The translations under genes and the position numbers were made by a program. The notes under the pieces are model-generated. The model worked only from the letters and a program-made list of their open reading frames with translations, made no database searches and had not been told where the DNA came from. Source: Atrina japonica (Eukaryota; Mollusca; Bivalvia; Pterioida; Pinnidae). Taken from it: 64,000 nt of DNA. This document shows positions 25,075-36,845 of the stretch, piece after piece. The stretch is taken from the NCBI GenBank assembly GCA_030159075.1, contig BROG01000250.1, positions 372,001 through 436,000 of the forward strand, read 5' to 3'. Each line of letters opens with the position of its first letter. Position 1 is the stretch's first letter.

Positions 25075-25690
25075 TGTTTACTTTGATGGTCTTACAGGAT
25101 GTAATAGCTGAAATTGTACTATGAAGAATTTTACAGGATGTGATAGTTGAAGGTGTACTCTGATGGTCTTATAGGATATGACAGTTGAAGGTGTACACTG
25201 ATGGTCTTAGAGGATGTGATAGTTGAAGGTGTACTCTGATGGTCTTATAGGATATGACAGTTGAAGGTGTACACTGATGGTCTTATAGGATGTAATAGCT
25301 GAAATTGTACTATGAAGAATTTTACAGGATGTGACAGTTGAAGGTGTACTCTGATGGTCTTATAGGATATGACAGTTGAAGGTGTACACTGATGGTCTTA
25401 CAGGATGTAATAGCTGAAATTGTACTATGAAGAATTTTACAGGATGTGACAGTTGAAGGTGTACTCTGATGGTCTTATAGGATATGACAGTTGAAGGTGT
25501 ACACTGATGGTCTTAGAGGATGTGATAGTTGAAGGTGTACTCTGATGGTCTTATAGGATATGACAGTTGAAGGTGTACACTGATGGTCTTACAGGATGTG
25601 ATAGTTGAAGGTGTAATCTAATAGTCTTATAGGATGTGATTGTTGAAGGCATACTCTTATGGTCTCAAAGGATGTGAGAGCTGACTAGGT
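25075..25690. repeat. 38-bp minisatellite with two unit types
   Basis: Units of the form GATGGTCTTATAGGATATGA then CAGTTGAAGGTGTACACT alternate with a variant unit (GATGTAATAGCTGAAATTGT then ACTATGAAGAATTTTACA). The variant recurs at about 25095, 25285 and 25405, again showing higher-order duplication. Confidence 0.9.
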
Positions 25691-26084
25691 ACTCTGATGA
25701 TTATCAATTTGCTTTGGTAAACATATAAATGCTACATGAAATTTACATGATGTGTCCTTCAGTGTCACAGCGGTGTATAAGACAGGTAGATCTATGTTGT
25801 AGGTGCCAGGTGTACTTGATAATATACCTGATAAAATTGATGATCAGCTGAAATGTGTAATTGAGACATCTCAAGGCTGAAGAAGCAGGGATTTATTTTA
25901 TAATTTTGATATAAACACAATAATTGCCAAAGATATACGGATAGAATACATTATATGAATGTTATTTAGATATAATATATGAGAGACACTCATTTCATAC
26001 CTTTGTTGGATAGTGGTTTAATTGTACATTGTAGAATTTCAACTACTGTTAAACTTCATATTACTTAGATAAAAATCCTATATA

Positions 26085-26258
26085 GTCAAACTTGACTGCA
26101 AAGGCCACCCAAGGGAACAGGCAAAAGTAGCCATTATATACAGGTGACCTTTATAAAGAGGTTTATTCATTAAAGAAAAGTTAACGAGGGTTATGTTTGA
26201 ATGGCATCTACAGGCAGGTGCCCTTTACACAGAAGTGGCCTTTAATATAAGTTTGACA
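26085..26258. mobile_element. MITE-like element, AGTCAAACTTG family (copy 2)
   Basis: The left end is AGTCAAACTTGACTGC and the right end ATAAGTTTGACATC. The interior has CCAAGGGAACAGGCAAAAG, AAAGTTAACGAGGGTTATG and GGCAGGTGCCCTTTACAC, in the same order as 13536-13710 and 62120-62271. Confidence 0.75.
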
Positions 26259-26389
26259 TCATTAAAACAAGGATCTAAGGGACTTCCTGTGGAGTTGTTA
26301 CAATATAAAAATAAACAAGATCATGTAGGTCAATGACATGATCTGATATAAATAGCCTAAAGGTGTTCAATACCTTATCTCTGTACTGG

Positions 26390-26945
26390 TCAAAATTACT
26401 ACTGCTAGTAAATTGTTGTTTTTTCCATGAATAAACGTTCCAAATGTCCTCAGGGATATGTTCTTCCTGCTAAAATGTCACCTATTTAGCACACAAACCG
26501 TCTGATTAGAAATAAAATGTGACCAGCAAATTAGTAAGTTGATCAGTGTCAGGTAGAATTATGATATATATATACATGTATACATGATTATCAGACAGAT
26601 ACATAATCAAATATTTTTGTGAAGTTTTTGTAAAGTTAGCCAAGTTTATAATCAACTGTTAATTTGAACATCTGTGTCTATAGGAACACAAGTTTTTATG
26701 ATTACCCATGATTCAGGTAAGGAATTATTTTTACATAATTTAGAAAAGATATACCGGTACTGATATTTTCTATCAATAGAGTTGATGTATTTGATAACGT
26801 TTTCTTAAAATATCACATTACAAAAAAACTTTCAAACCAGTTATGTGTATGATAAACCACAGTGTTTGATGATTTTCACAAAAATTGAGTTGCTTATTCA
26901 GATGTCATGTATTATCTATAAAAGCTAGAAAAAGCAATATGGTCA
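26390..26945. repeat. Segmental duplication, copy 1
   Basis: This segment aligns in order with 29395-29835. Shared blocks include CAAATGTCCTCAGG, GTCTGATTAGAAATAAAATG, TAGTAAGTTG, CAAACCAGTTA, GATGATTTTC and the closing AAGCAATAT. The copies are diverged and in the same orientation. Confidence 0.65.
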
Positions 26946-27179
26946 CATGGGAGATGAATCATTTGTCATTTGTAGCAAAACTGGAACACTAATGTTTGCT
27001 TCTCTGAATGTTTTATTTACACCTGTCAAGAGCTTTTTGTTACATGAAGACAACACCAGTAAATGTAAAGGTGTAAAAAAAAAAACAACTCAAATCTAAA
27101 AGACACATGACTTGTCTCTGTCTCCTCAAATGATAAACATTTGGCTGAGGATTATTTTTCTCCCACTTTGGACAGGCCT

Positions 27180-27465
27180 ATTTACTGTACCCCAGGGTGT
27201 ATACATAGAAATATTTGCCCTCATTTAATTTTCACCACTTTCGCTCTTTGATGAGAGGGCGAATTTAAAATCCAATCAATATTTTCAAGATAAGTAATTA
27301 AAGCATGGACGTTCATGTCATCTATGATACTTTGGTGATCTAGGGCGAATTTAAGATGGGATGATTGTGTTTTCTGTAAAAAAAACGACAAACATAACTG
27401 GGGGTGAAAATAATCAGGAGCAAAAATAACCGGGGGGGTCAAAAATTTCCAGATGTACTGTATAT
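27180..27465. mobile_element. Interspersed repeat with GAGGGCGA core (long copy)
   Basis: The stretch runs from ACTGTACCCCAGG to CCAGATGTACTGTA and contains GATGAGAGGGCGAATTTAAA and AGGGCGAATTTAAGATG. The minus-strand open frame across it (27442-27221) is built from this repeat and is not a gene. Diverged relatives lie at 20740-20900 and 51025-51190. Confidence 0.6.
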
Positions 27466-27704
27466 GATAAATGTCCCAAACGTTACCAGCAATAGATGAA
27501 GGGCCTCATATTTTTACCTTTGCTGTGGACCAGTGGGCCCTTTAATGAAAGTCCCATAATGTCCTAGATTTGATCTTAGAACCAGATAGGTTATGAGCTG
27601 AATTCTTTTACACAGAATTATTGTAAAATCTTTATAACCTGACTAGTTTGAGTCTTACGAAGACTTTCATCACATAGACCAGTTTAGATTTTAGGTAAAA
27701 GCTT

Positions 27705-28400
27705 AATGGCATAAATATTACACTGGCAAGAAAAAACAACATTAGTATTACGCTGGCAAGAGAAAACAACATCAGTATTATGCTGGCAAGAGAAAACAAC
27801 ATCAGTATTATGCTGGCAAGAGAAAACAACATCAGTATTACACTGGCAATAGAAAACAACATGAGTATTATGCTAGCAAAAGGAAACAACATCAGTATTA
27901 CACTGGCAAGAGAGAACAACATTAGTATTACACTGGTAAGAGAAAACATCAGTATTATCTGGCAAGAGAAAACAACATCAGTATTACACTGGCAATAGAA
28001 AACAACATCAGTATTATGCTATCAAAAGAAAACAACATCAGTATTACACTGGCAAGAGAAAACAACATCAGTATTACACTGGCAAGAGAAAACAACATCA
28101 GTATTATGATGGCAAAAGAAAACAACATCAGTATTATGCTGGCAAGAGTACCGTAATTAACAGCAATATTACACTGGCAAGAGAAATCAACATTAATATT
28201 ACACTGGCAAGAGAAATCAACATTAATATTACACTGGCAATAGAAATCAACATTAATATTACACTGGCAAGAGAAATCAACATTAATATTACACTGGCAA
28301 GAGAAATCAACATTAATATTAAACTGGCAAGAGAAATCAACATTAATATTACACTAGCAAGGGAAATCAACATTAATATTACACTTGCAATAGTAATTAT
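27705..28400. repeat. 30-bp minisatellite, two homogenised halves
   Basis: Units of 30 bases begin GGCAAGAGAAAACAACATCA and end GTATTACACT. After about 28160 the unit switches to GGCAAGAGAAATCAACATTA ending ATATTACACT. Because 30 is divisible by three, each strand carries open frames with 10-residue periodicity; these are not genes. Confidence 0.93.
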
Positions 28401-28989
28401 TCCTACTTGTTACCAATAACCTACGGAAATCCAATCATGAATAAAACGTTTGTTTCCTATGAAGCTTATAATAGAAAAAAGTAAGTAGAATCATTCATGT
28501 GATAGTCACAAGGTTACTTCATCCCGCCATCTTATGTCAATCCATCAGACTAAATCAATTGTGACTTACAACCAAATCGTAGTATATCTTTATGACTATC
28601 CAGTGTATAGCCCTAAAGCCAAAAATGAAATAAAGATTTGTTTGATGTGATCCAATTGACCCACCTGAAAAGACACAACCCCCACAAATTTCAAGTGGTT
28701 TTTCCCACCTATATTTTTTTTTTTATCAGAAATCTAAAAGTTTGTCTAATTTACATATCAAAATTTAAAATAATTGAGGAAAATATTGCCTACTGACCAA
28801 ACTCCTTTTAAAATCTGGTCAGAGAACATCAAGCAAATATTTTTTTATTGGTCTGATTTTAAGTTGTTGTTGAACTCTCATTTGAAGAATCCATAAAAAT
28901 TTTAAAATATGTTAAATATTTTACTCAAAATTTGTATCTAGCATGTGATAAGTTAGTAGAGCTTGAGTACTGAGTAAATTTCCAGACTT

Positions 28990-29392
28990 CAGGGCCGGAC
29001 GTCACCTAATTTACTCAGCACTCAAGTTCAACTTACTTTTGTTAAGTGTTTAATGATTTTAAGGTAAAAACACATAAAAATAATCTGTAACTGGACATAG
29101 TTGTATATTGATGGCATACAATTGTAAATAATGATCAAAATTATTGCTAATGTGAAGAAAACTTCAGAAATATTTAAAAATTGTTTGAGTATGTACTCAA
29201 ATTTTGAGTACTGTACTCAACATATTTATTCATTTTTCACAAAAATCACAAGTGTGACACAAAACTTTATAAGTGAATGATGTAAAATAATGTTCCCTAA
29301 TCACTCAAACCAAAAAGTTTTACAAACGATTATCGTGAAAATATGAAATGTGATCTTGAGTATTGAGTAAATTTGGTGATTTTGGGACCAGG
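28990..29392. mobile_element. About 400-bp MITE, CCTGGG family (copy A)
   Basis: Terminal inverted repeats of about 45 bases carry AATTTACTCAGCACTCAAG at the left and, on the right, CTTGAGTATTGAGTAAATTT followed by GGGACCAGG. The interior shares GATGGCATACAATTGTAAAT and GAAGAAAACTTCAGAAATAT with the copy at 41928-42338. Just left of it (28957-28989) is the right end of another copy, making a palindromic junction. No ORF; non-autonomous. Confidence 0.8.
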
Positions 29393-29394
29393 AG

Positions 29395-29835
29395 TTTGTG
29401 AAGGAACACAAACATTTCAAATGTCCTCAGGCTCATGGATGTATACCGTTAAAATGTCAGCTCTTTACTACACAAAATGTCTGATTAGAAATAAAATGTG
29501 AACACCAAAATAGTAAGTTGGTGAATTTTTTGTAATGTTAACCTAGGGCATATGATCACCTGATATTTTGAACTTTTGTGTTTAACTACGAACATGTTAG
29601 CTTGTTGGACTAGGTAAGATATTTTGTTTTAAAATTGAAAAAAAAATGAAATGCTGAGATGTGCTAATAATAGATTTTATGTCTTCGCAAATCTTCTTTT
29701 TAATCAATTAAATATCTCATGACAGAGAAAGTGTTCAAACCAGTTACGTTTATAATTGATGATTTTATTATTTTCACAAAAGTTTGAACTACATATTTAC
29801 GTGCCATATCATTTATAGAGGGTACAGCAAGCAAT
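29395..29835. repeat. Segmental duplication, copy 2
   Basis: It is the partner of 26390-26945, starting immediately after the MITE at 28990-29392. The order of shared blocks is the same but spacing differs by indels. Confidence 0.65.
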
Positions 29836-30442
29836 ATTTTCATTGTCAGATCTGATATGCAGTATAACTTCAAGGAGTCGAATTTCTCGATGTTTCGAAT
29901 TATTCATAAAGTTCCGTATAATTTTGTTATTTAACGCTACTTATAAACATTTTATAATTCAAATTTTTATGAGTGAAATTTTTCAATGTTTTGAAAAAAA
30001 ATTTGGGCCCATTTCTATAAAAACAACAAAAATTCCATATAAATCAAAGTCAAAATTTGCATGTGTACAAAATTGCCCCATAATAATATTTTTCCTTCTC
30101 ATAAACACTTATGTTTTAATTTCAGGAAAATTTAATTAAATTTAGTACCGTACTAATTATTAATCATAATGAACATACATGTCTTCAATGGTTTTGAAGC
30201 AGTCATATACACCTTATAGAACCTGTGAAACTAAAATCGCATGGTCGAAGTCCAGATGTTTCGAACTTTTTCAGGTGGTCCCTTGAACTTTGACTTATTG
30301 AAGTTCTACTGTAGATTATTCTTAGGTCAATATCTACAAAGTTTATGAATGAATTTTAAATCTGTTTATATATGAGTCTTCAGGGAACACTTTAAATGAC
30401 ATATGGTATGGCATAAAGCAAATAAAGTCCAGTGTTTTTATC

Positions 30443-30505
30443 GTGAAATTATGAAATATTAGTTGAGCTTCAGTACTGAGTGAGTTTGCTGACTTCAGAA
30501 GTTGG
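30443..30505. mobile_element. CCTGGG-family MITE, right-end fragment
   Basis: CGTGAAATTATGAAATATTA followed by GAGCTTCAGTACTGAGTGAG and GCTGACTTCAG matches the right end of the copies at 28990-29392 and 41928-42338. Confidence 0.6.
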
Positions 30506-30565
30506 TGAAAGAAAAGTGAATTTCTGTTTTACTCAAGTATCTATAACTAAGATCAAGAAAACATA

Positions 30566-33500
30566 TATGAATGGTAGTGTTTTATGCCACTCTGTACTAT
30601 GTATGACAGTTCTTTATGCCACACAGTACTATGTACCTGATAGTGCTTTGTGCCACACTGTACTGTGTATGGTAGTGTTTTATGCCACACAGTAATATGT
30701 ACCTGATAGTGTTTTATGCCACACAGTAATATGTACCTGATAGTGCTTTATGCCACACAGTACTATGTACCTGATAGTGTTTTATGCCACACAGTAATAT
30801 GTACCTGATAGTGTTTTATGCCACACAGTAATATGTACCTGATAGTGTTTTATGCCACACAGTACTATGTACCTGATAGTGCTTTATGCCACACAGTACT
30901 ATGTACCTGATAGTGCTTTATGCCACACAGTAATATGTACCTGATAGTGTTTTATGCCCAACAGTACTATGTACCTGATAGTGCTTTGTGCCACACTGTA
31001 CTATGTACCTGATAGTGCTTTGTGCTACACTGTACTATGTATGGTAGTGCTTTATGCCACAAAGTACTATGTGTGGTAGTGCTTTATGCCACTCTGTACT
31101 GTGTATGGTAGTGATTTGTGCCACACTATCTATGGTAGTGTTTTATGCCACACTGTACTATGTATGGTAGTGCTTTATGCCACTCTGTACTTTGTACCTG
31201 GTAGTGCTTTGTACCACACTGTACTGTGTATGGTAGTGCTTTGTGCCACTCTGTACTATGTACCTGGTAGTGCTTTGTGCCACTCTACTATGTATGGCAG
31301 TGTTTTATGCCACACTGTACTATGTACTTGGTAGTACTTTATGCCACACTGTACTATGTACCTGGCAGTACTTTGTGCCACACTGTACTATGTACCTGGT
31401 AGTGCTTTGTGCCACACTACCATGTATGGTAGTGCTTTGTGTTAGTGCTGTCATTGATAATTGATAAGTAAAAAGTATCAATATATCGATAAATGGAATA
31501 ATTTGGTACTTCTATAAAATGCATTCAGAATGAAAAGATTCTTTATAATATTTAGGGTATCTGAAGATAAAAAAATCAATCATTACAAGGAAAACATTGG
31601 TTATGTGAACAAATTAAACAATTAGAATGAAATGTAACATAGTTCAAGAACATGAAGTAAAATGAATGTAACATTTTGGAAAATGTATAGGAAAAAATAT
31701 TCTGTGAAATGCATTATGAAATGTATCGATACTGAAGAAATGTATCGATTATCGTATCAATTCAATTTTCATTTTGATACATCAATATCAAGTCTATCAA
31801 TTACAGCCCTACTTTGTGCCACACTGTACTGTGTATGGTAGTGCTTTGTGCCACACTGTACTGTGTATGGTAGTGCTTTATGCCACACTGTACTGTGTAT
31901 GGTAGTGCTTTATGCTACACTATACTGTGTATGGTAGTGCTTTGTGCCACACTGTACTGTGTATGGTAGTGCTTTATGCCACACTGTACTGTGTATGGTA
32001 GTGCTTTATGCCACACTGTACTGTGTATGGTAGTGCTTTGTGTCACACTGTACTATGTATGGTAGTGCTTTGTGTCACACTGTACTGTGTATGGTAGTGC
32101 TTTGTGTCACACTGTACTGTATGGTAGTGCTTTGTGTCACACTGTACTGTGTATGGTAGTGCTTTGTGCCACACTGTACTGTGTATGGTAGTGTTTTGTG
32201 CTACACTGTTCTATGTATGGTATTGCTTTGTGCCACACTACTATATATGGCAGTGCTTTGTGCTACACTGTACTATGTATGTAAGTGCTTTGTTTCACAC
32301 TGTTCTATGTATGGCAGTGCTTTGTGCCACCCAGTACTGTGTATGGTAGTGCTTTGTGTCACACTGTACTGTGTATGGTAGTGCTTTGTGCCACCCAGTA
32401 CTGTGTATGGTAGTGCTTTGTGTCACACTGTACTGTGTATGGTAGTGCTTTGTGCCACACTGTACTGTGTATGGTAGTGTTTTGTGCTACACTGTTCTAT
32501 GTATGGTATTGCTTTGTGCCACACTGTACTATATATGGCAGTGCTTTGTGCTACACTGTACTATGTATGTAAGTGCTTTGTTTCACACTGTTCTATGTAT
32601 GGCAGTGCTTTGTGCCACCCAGTACTGTGTATGGTAGTGCTTTGTGTCACACTGTACTGTGTATGGTAGTGCTTTGTGCCACCCAGTACTGTGTATGGTA
32701 GTGCTTTGTGTCACACTGTACTGTGTATGGTAGTGCTTTGTGCCACACTGTACTGTGTATGGTAGTGCTTTGTGCCACCCAGTACTGTGTATGGTAGTGC
32801 TTTGTGTCACACTGTACTGTGTATGGTAGTGCTTTGTGCCACACTACTGTGTATGGTAGTGCTTTGTGTCACACTGTACTGTGTATGGTAGTGCCTTGTG
32901 TCACACTGTACTGTGTATGGTAGTGATTTGTGTCACACTGTACTGTGTATGGTAGTGCTTTATGTCACACTGTACTGTGTATGGTATTGCTTTGTGTCAC
33001 ACTGTACTGTGTATGGTAGTGCTTTATGTCACTGTACTATGTATGGTAGTGCTTTGTGTCACACTGTACTGTGTATGGTAGTGCTTTATGTCACACTGTA
33101 CTGTGTATGGTAGTGCTTTGTGTCACACTACTGTGTATGGTAGTGCTTTGTGTCACACTGTATTGTGTATGGTAGTGCTTTATGTCACACTGTACTGTGT
33201 ATGGTAGTGCTTTGTGTCACACTGTACTGTGTATGGTAGTGCTTTGTGTCACACTGTACTGTGTATGGTAATGCTTTGTGTCACACTGTACTGTGTATGA
33301 TAGTGCTTTGTGTCACACTGTACTGTGTATGGTAGTGCTTTGTGTCACAATGTACTGTGTATGGTAGTGCTTTGTGTCACACTGTACTGTGTATGGTAGT
33401 GCTTTGTGTCACACTGTACTGTGTATGGTAGTGTTTTATGCCACACTACTATGTATGGTAGTGCTTTGTGCCACACTATACAATGTGTGGTAGTGAATTG

Positions 33501-34585
33501 TGCCACAGTGTGCTATGAATGGTAGTGTTTTATGCAATACTGTACTTTGTATGGTAGTGTTTTGTGCCACATTTTACTATGTATGGTAATGCTTTGTGCC
33601 ACAATGTACTGTGTATGGTAGTGTTTTGTACTACACTGTACTGTGTATGGTAGTGTTTTGTACTACACTGTACTGTGTGTGGAAGTGCTTTATAGCACAC
33701 TGTGCTATGCATGGTAATGCTTTGTGCCATGCTGTAGTATTATGATAGTGTTTTATGCCACACTGTACTATGTATGACAGTGCTTTGTGCCACATTGTAC
33801 TATGTATAGTTGCATTTATGCCACAATATACTATGATGGTAGTTCTTTGTGCCACACTGTACTATGTATGGTAGTGTTTTATGCAACACTGTTCTATGAT
33901 GGTAGTGCTTTGTGCCACATTGTACTATGTATGGTAGTGTTTTATGCCACTGTACTATGTATGGTAGTGTTTTATGCCACACTGTACTATGTATGGTAGT
34001 GTTTTATGCCACACTGTACTATGTATGGTAGTGTTTTATGCCACACTGTACTATGTATGGTAGTGTTTTATGCCACACTGAACTATGTTTGATAGTGTTT
34101 TATGCCACACTGTACTATGAATGGTAGTGTTTATGCCACACTGTACTATGTATGGTAGTGTTTTATGCCACACTGTACTATGTATGGTAGTGTTTTATGC
34201 CTCACTGTACTATGTATGATAGTGTTTTATGCCACACTTTACTATGTATGGTAGTGTTTTATGCCACACTGTACTATGTATGGTAGCATTTTATGCCACA
34301 CTGTACTATGTATGATAGGTTACTATGCCACACTGTACTATATATGGCAGTGCTTTGTGCTACACTGTTCTATGTATGGTATTGCTTTGTGCCACACTGT
34401 ACTATATATGGCAGTGCTTTGTGCTACACTGTACTATGTATGTAAGTGCTTTGTTTCACACTGTACTATGTTTAGCAGTACTTTGTGTCACACAGTTCTA
34501 TGTATGGCAGTGCTTTGTGCCACCCAGTACTATGTATGACAGTGCTTTATGCCACACTTCCAAATGTGGTAGTCCTTTATGCCAT
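30566..34585. repeat. 32-bp minisatellite, 4 kb (GGTAGTGCTTTGTGCCACAC)
   Basis: More than one hundred units have the form GGTAGTGCTTTGTGCCACAC then TGTACTATGTAT. Variants are regional. From about 30690 to 31020 CCTGATAGTG with ACAGTAATATGT dominates; from 31815 to 33440 TTTGTGTCACAC with TGTACTGTGTAT; from 33930 to 34290 TTTTATGCCACAC with TGTACTATGTAT. A block of about 286 bases is duplicated at 32166 and 32452, with a related block at 34325. A hAT-like MITE interrupts the array at 31443-31811. Confidence 0.94.
31443..31811. mobile_element. hAT-like MITE inserted in the 32-bp array, 369 bp
   Basis: The left end is TAGTGCTGTCATTGATA; the right end in reverse complement is TAGGGCTGTAATTGATA. 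The array word CTTTGTG(T/C) stands on both sides (31435-31442 and 31812-31819), an 8-base target-site duplication with one mismatch. Eight-base duplications and TAGGGNTG-like ends are typical of hAT elements (family knowledge). The interior is AT-rich, has sub-terminal ATCGAT-containing inverted words and no ORF. Confidence 0.78.
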
Positions 34586-35039
34586 ACTTGACAATTTTTC
34601 ATTGATATGGTGTTTCCCATTTTTCAGTCTTAAAGGAAAAAAATCGTGATTCAGTGCGGTCAGGACAGGAACATTCCATTTCCTTTCACTTGTGAACTTT
34701 CACACAGAGTGAAATGATACTTGATAGAGGCATAAATCTCACAAGTATGAGAGGTATTTTGAGACGGCATTCTCTTGTCATCCAGTCAGGGAGAGTTATA
34801 GAATATGAAGGTTATATTGCCACCATACATATCACTTGACTTCAACAGGGTATATAAGTATATAAGTCTGTAAAATGAAGACAGACAAATCATAAATTCT
34901 ATATGTAAAATATGAAGTTTGTTTGTATATCGAGTGATAATCATGACACCCGTTGTTATGCAAAATGAAAATTTCTCTTTCAAACACGACACAAAAGTAC
35001 TTGGATGTGTATGGGTGGAAGGACTCAGTACTTGCGGAA

Positions 35040-35155
35040 GGCGGGTGGTCTCTTCCAGGGGGTACATTATATTGTGGTTCTCTCCTCCACCATTAAAAAC
35101 TGGTGGTCACCATATAACTGAAAAATTGTTGAAAGTGGCATAAAAACACGATTCA
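35040..35155 (-). mobile_element. Interspersed repeat, inverted copy of the 14105-14292 family
   Basis: In reverse complement this region carries GTTTTTATGCCACTTTCAAC, TATATGGTGACCACCAG and TTTTTAATGGTGGAGGAG, in the same order as the plus-strand copy. It is diverged and shorter. Confidence 0.5.
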
Positions 35156-36196
35156 AAATAGAAAGCGACAGAAGGACAGATGGACAACAGTATACAATAA
35201 CATTTTCCATCATTGGTGGGTATATAAACATGTACAAAAGTATGCTTTGTAACAAACAAAATTTAATTTTCAAAATTTTTCTCAAAGATTGAAATAATAA
35301 TACATGACAGTCGTTAGATATGTTATGAACATTTAATTATTAGGTTACATAAGAACATATGGTGATACCAAGTGTAAAAATATTAACTTTCTCACAAAAT
35401 CAGCTCAGGTTTCAGTAGGAATCAAACCCTTTTGAGAGAATTCATGATGTAAGAAATAGATATTTTTATAGCAATTACCGGTATTCTTATAATATTCAAT
35501 ATCTTTTTTTCACCAATAAATGAAAAATATTTCATTAAAACTAAGAAATTTAATCAAGTTGCTCTAAACTGTTGCAAGGGCTTGAATGAATGAGATCTTC
35601 TCATAACATGTGAAATATGGCTTTTGTTAAATAACCAATCAGAATAACAAAGGTACATAAAACTGACCAATCAGAATAAATATATACAGATAACAAACAC
35701 TTTCATACTCATTCAATATATAGAAGGTGATCTAACTTACAAATTATTTGTTTCAAACAAATGCTGCATAAATTTTATATATGTACGACTGCCTTTTTTG
35801 TAAGTTTTTCGAACATTTTAAATGACAACATTGTATAAAAGTATTCTATGGAGCCAACACATTTGATGATTTTTCAATGAATTGTACAGTACTGAAGTCA
35901 TTTACCTGTGATTTATATTTAGATTTATATTGTGACGTCAGCTAAGACTTATATACCTCCCGTGGAAGCAGTATATGGGATGTATACTGTCTTCACGTGT
36001 CCGGTCGAGGCCAAAGAGTATCTCAGATTATAGCGGAAGTACGAATGTTTATCCTAATCTTGATTTATTTTTGACCGTTTACTCAAATTTCATCTCAACT
36101 TTTTTTTACTTAACTTTATTGTGATAATAAGCATTGATCAAACTTACCATGTTTACAGTGAAAGCACAATATCGGTAGAAAAGACAAAAATAATGT

Positions 36197-36425
36197 ACAG
36201 TAGATCCTCACTATTAAGGTCACATATACAACTGAGTCAAAGTGGTCTGATAAGTAAGGTGGCCTCTATAGTGAGAGTCTGGACTCAGTTAATACTTACT
36301 GAGAAATTTACATTAGACTGAATATGTATGGTCTTAAATGTGAGGTGGTCCCCTAAGCAAGGTGGTCTAAGCAAGGTGGTCTACAAGTGAGGTTTTATTT
36401 ATTTAAGTGAGGATCCATTGTATTT
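36197..36425. mobile_element. MITE-like element with TACAGTAGATCCTCACT ends
   Basis: The left end TACAGTAGATCCTCACTATT is matched inversely by AAGTGAGGATCCATTGTAT at the right. The middle holds AAGGTGGTC repeated three times. The ends resemble the TACAGTGGAACCTG family. No ORF. Confidence 0.6.
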
Positions 36426-36845
36426 TAGAAAATTCTATTTGAATGAAGTTTCCATTCTGTTCTTGGTTAAATATATAAAAATGAAAATGGATAACATTAT
36501 ACATAAAAATTTAAATCAGATACATGAATTGTTTTGCATCAAATTTATATGTACTAATGGCACCATCATACAAATGTTGAAAACTTTTAGAATTTAGTCA
36601 TGCATTTATTCAGGGTTGTTTTTGCTATTTTGTTTTAATGATGTCAATTGTATTATGGAAGCTCATAAGATAATTTGATATACACTGTATCTTTGGATAT
36701 AAATACAGAGGGCGCTCAATTACCTATGGTTAGAAGTCTCTCGCCACTAATTCGTGCAAGTTTGTACCCTGTTACGCATGAACAATAACAATATGTTATA
36801 GATTCTAATTCTTCAAACATCTCTGGACAGACATTAATGTTCTAC

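Larger units (their letters stand above)
34590..36845. other. Intergenic stretch, no gene seen
   Basis: Apart from the inverted repeat copy at 35040-35155 and a TACAGTAGATCCTCACTATT...GTGAGGATCCATTGTA element at 36197-36425, no coding exon or array was recognised. A perfect TGACGTCA (CRE-type) word lies near 35933 and CACGTG near 35995; whether they mark a promoter cannot be told. Confidence 0.45.

Noticed and set aside
25075..25690. Alternating unit types resembling repeat and spacer
   Set aside because: The alternating segments are themselves repeated, not unique, so this is a two-type minisatellite and not a CRISPR array.
27632..28373. Hydrophobic frames with ASVILMLFSL repeats, resembling membrane segments
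   Set aside because: They come from the 30-bp array read on the minus strand. The hydrophobic pattern follows from the unit sequence and there is no gene context.
29843..30139. 98-codon plus-strand frame
   Set aside because: It is AT-driven, has no family resemblance, and is in repeat-rich intergenic DNA.
35930..36010. A promoter with CRE and E-box words as the start of the carboxypeptidase transcript
   Set aside because: The words are there, but the site is 11 kb from the first coding exon and no first exon can be shown; I kept it as a remark only.
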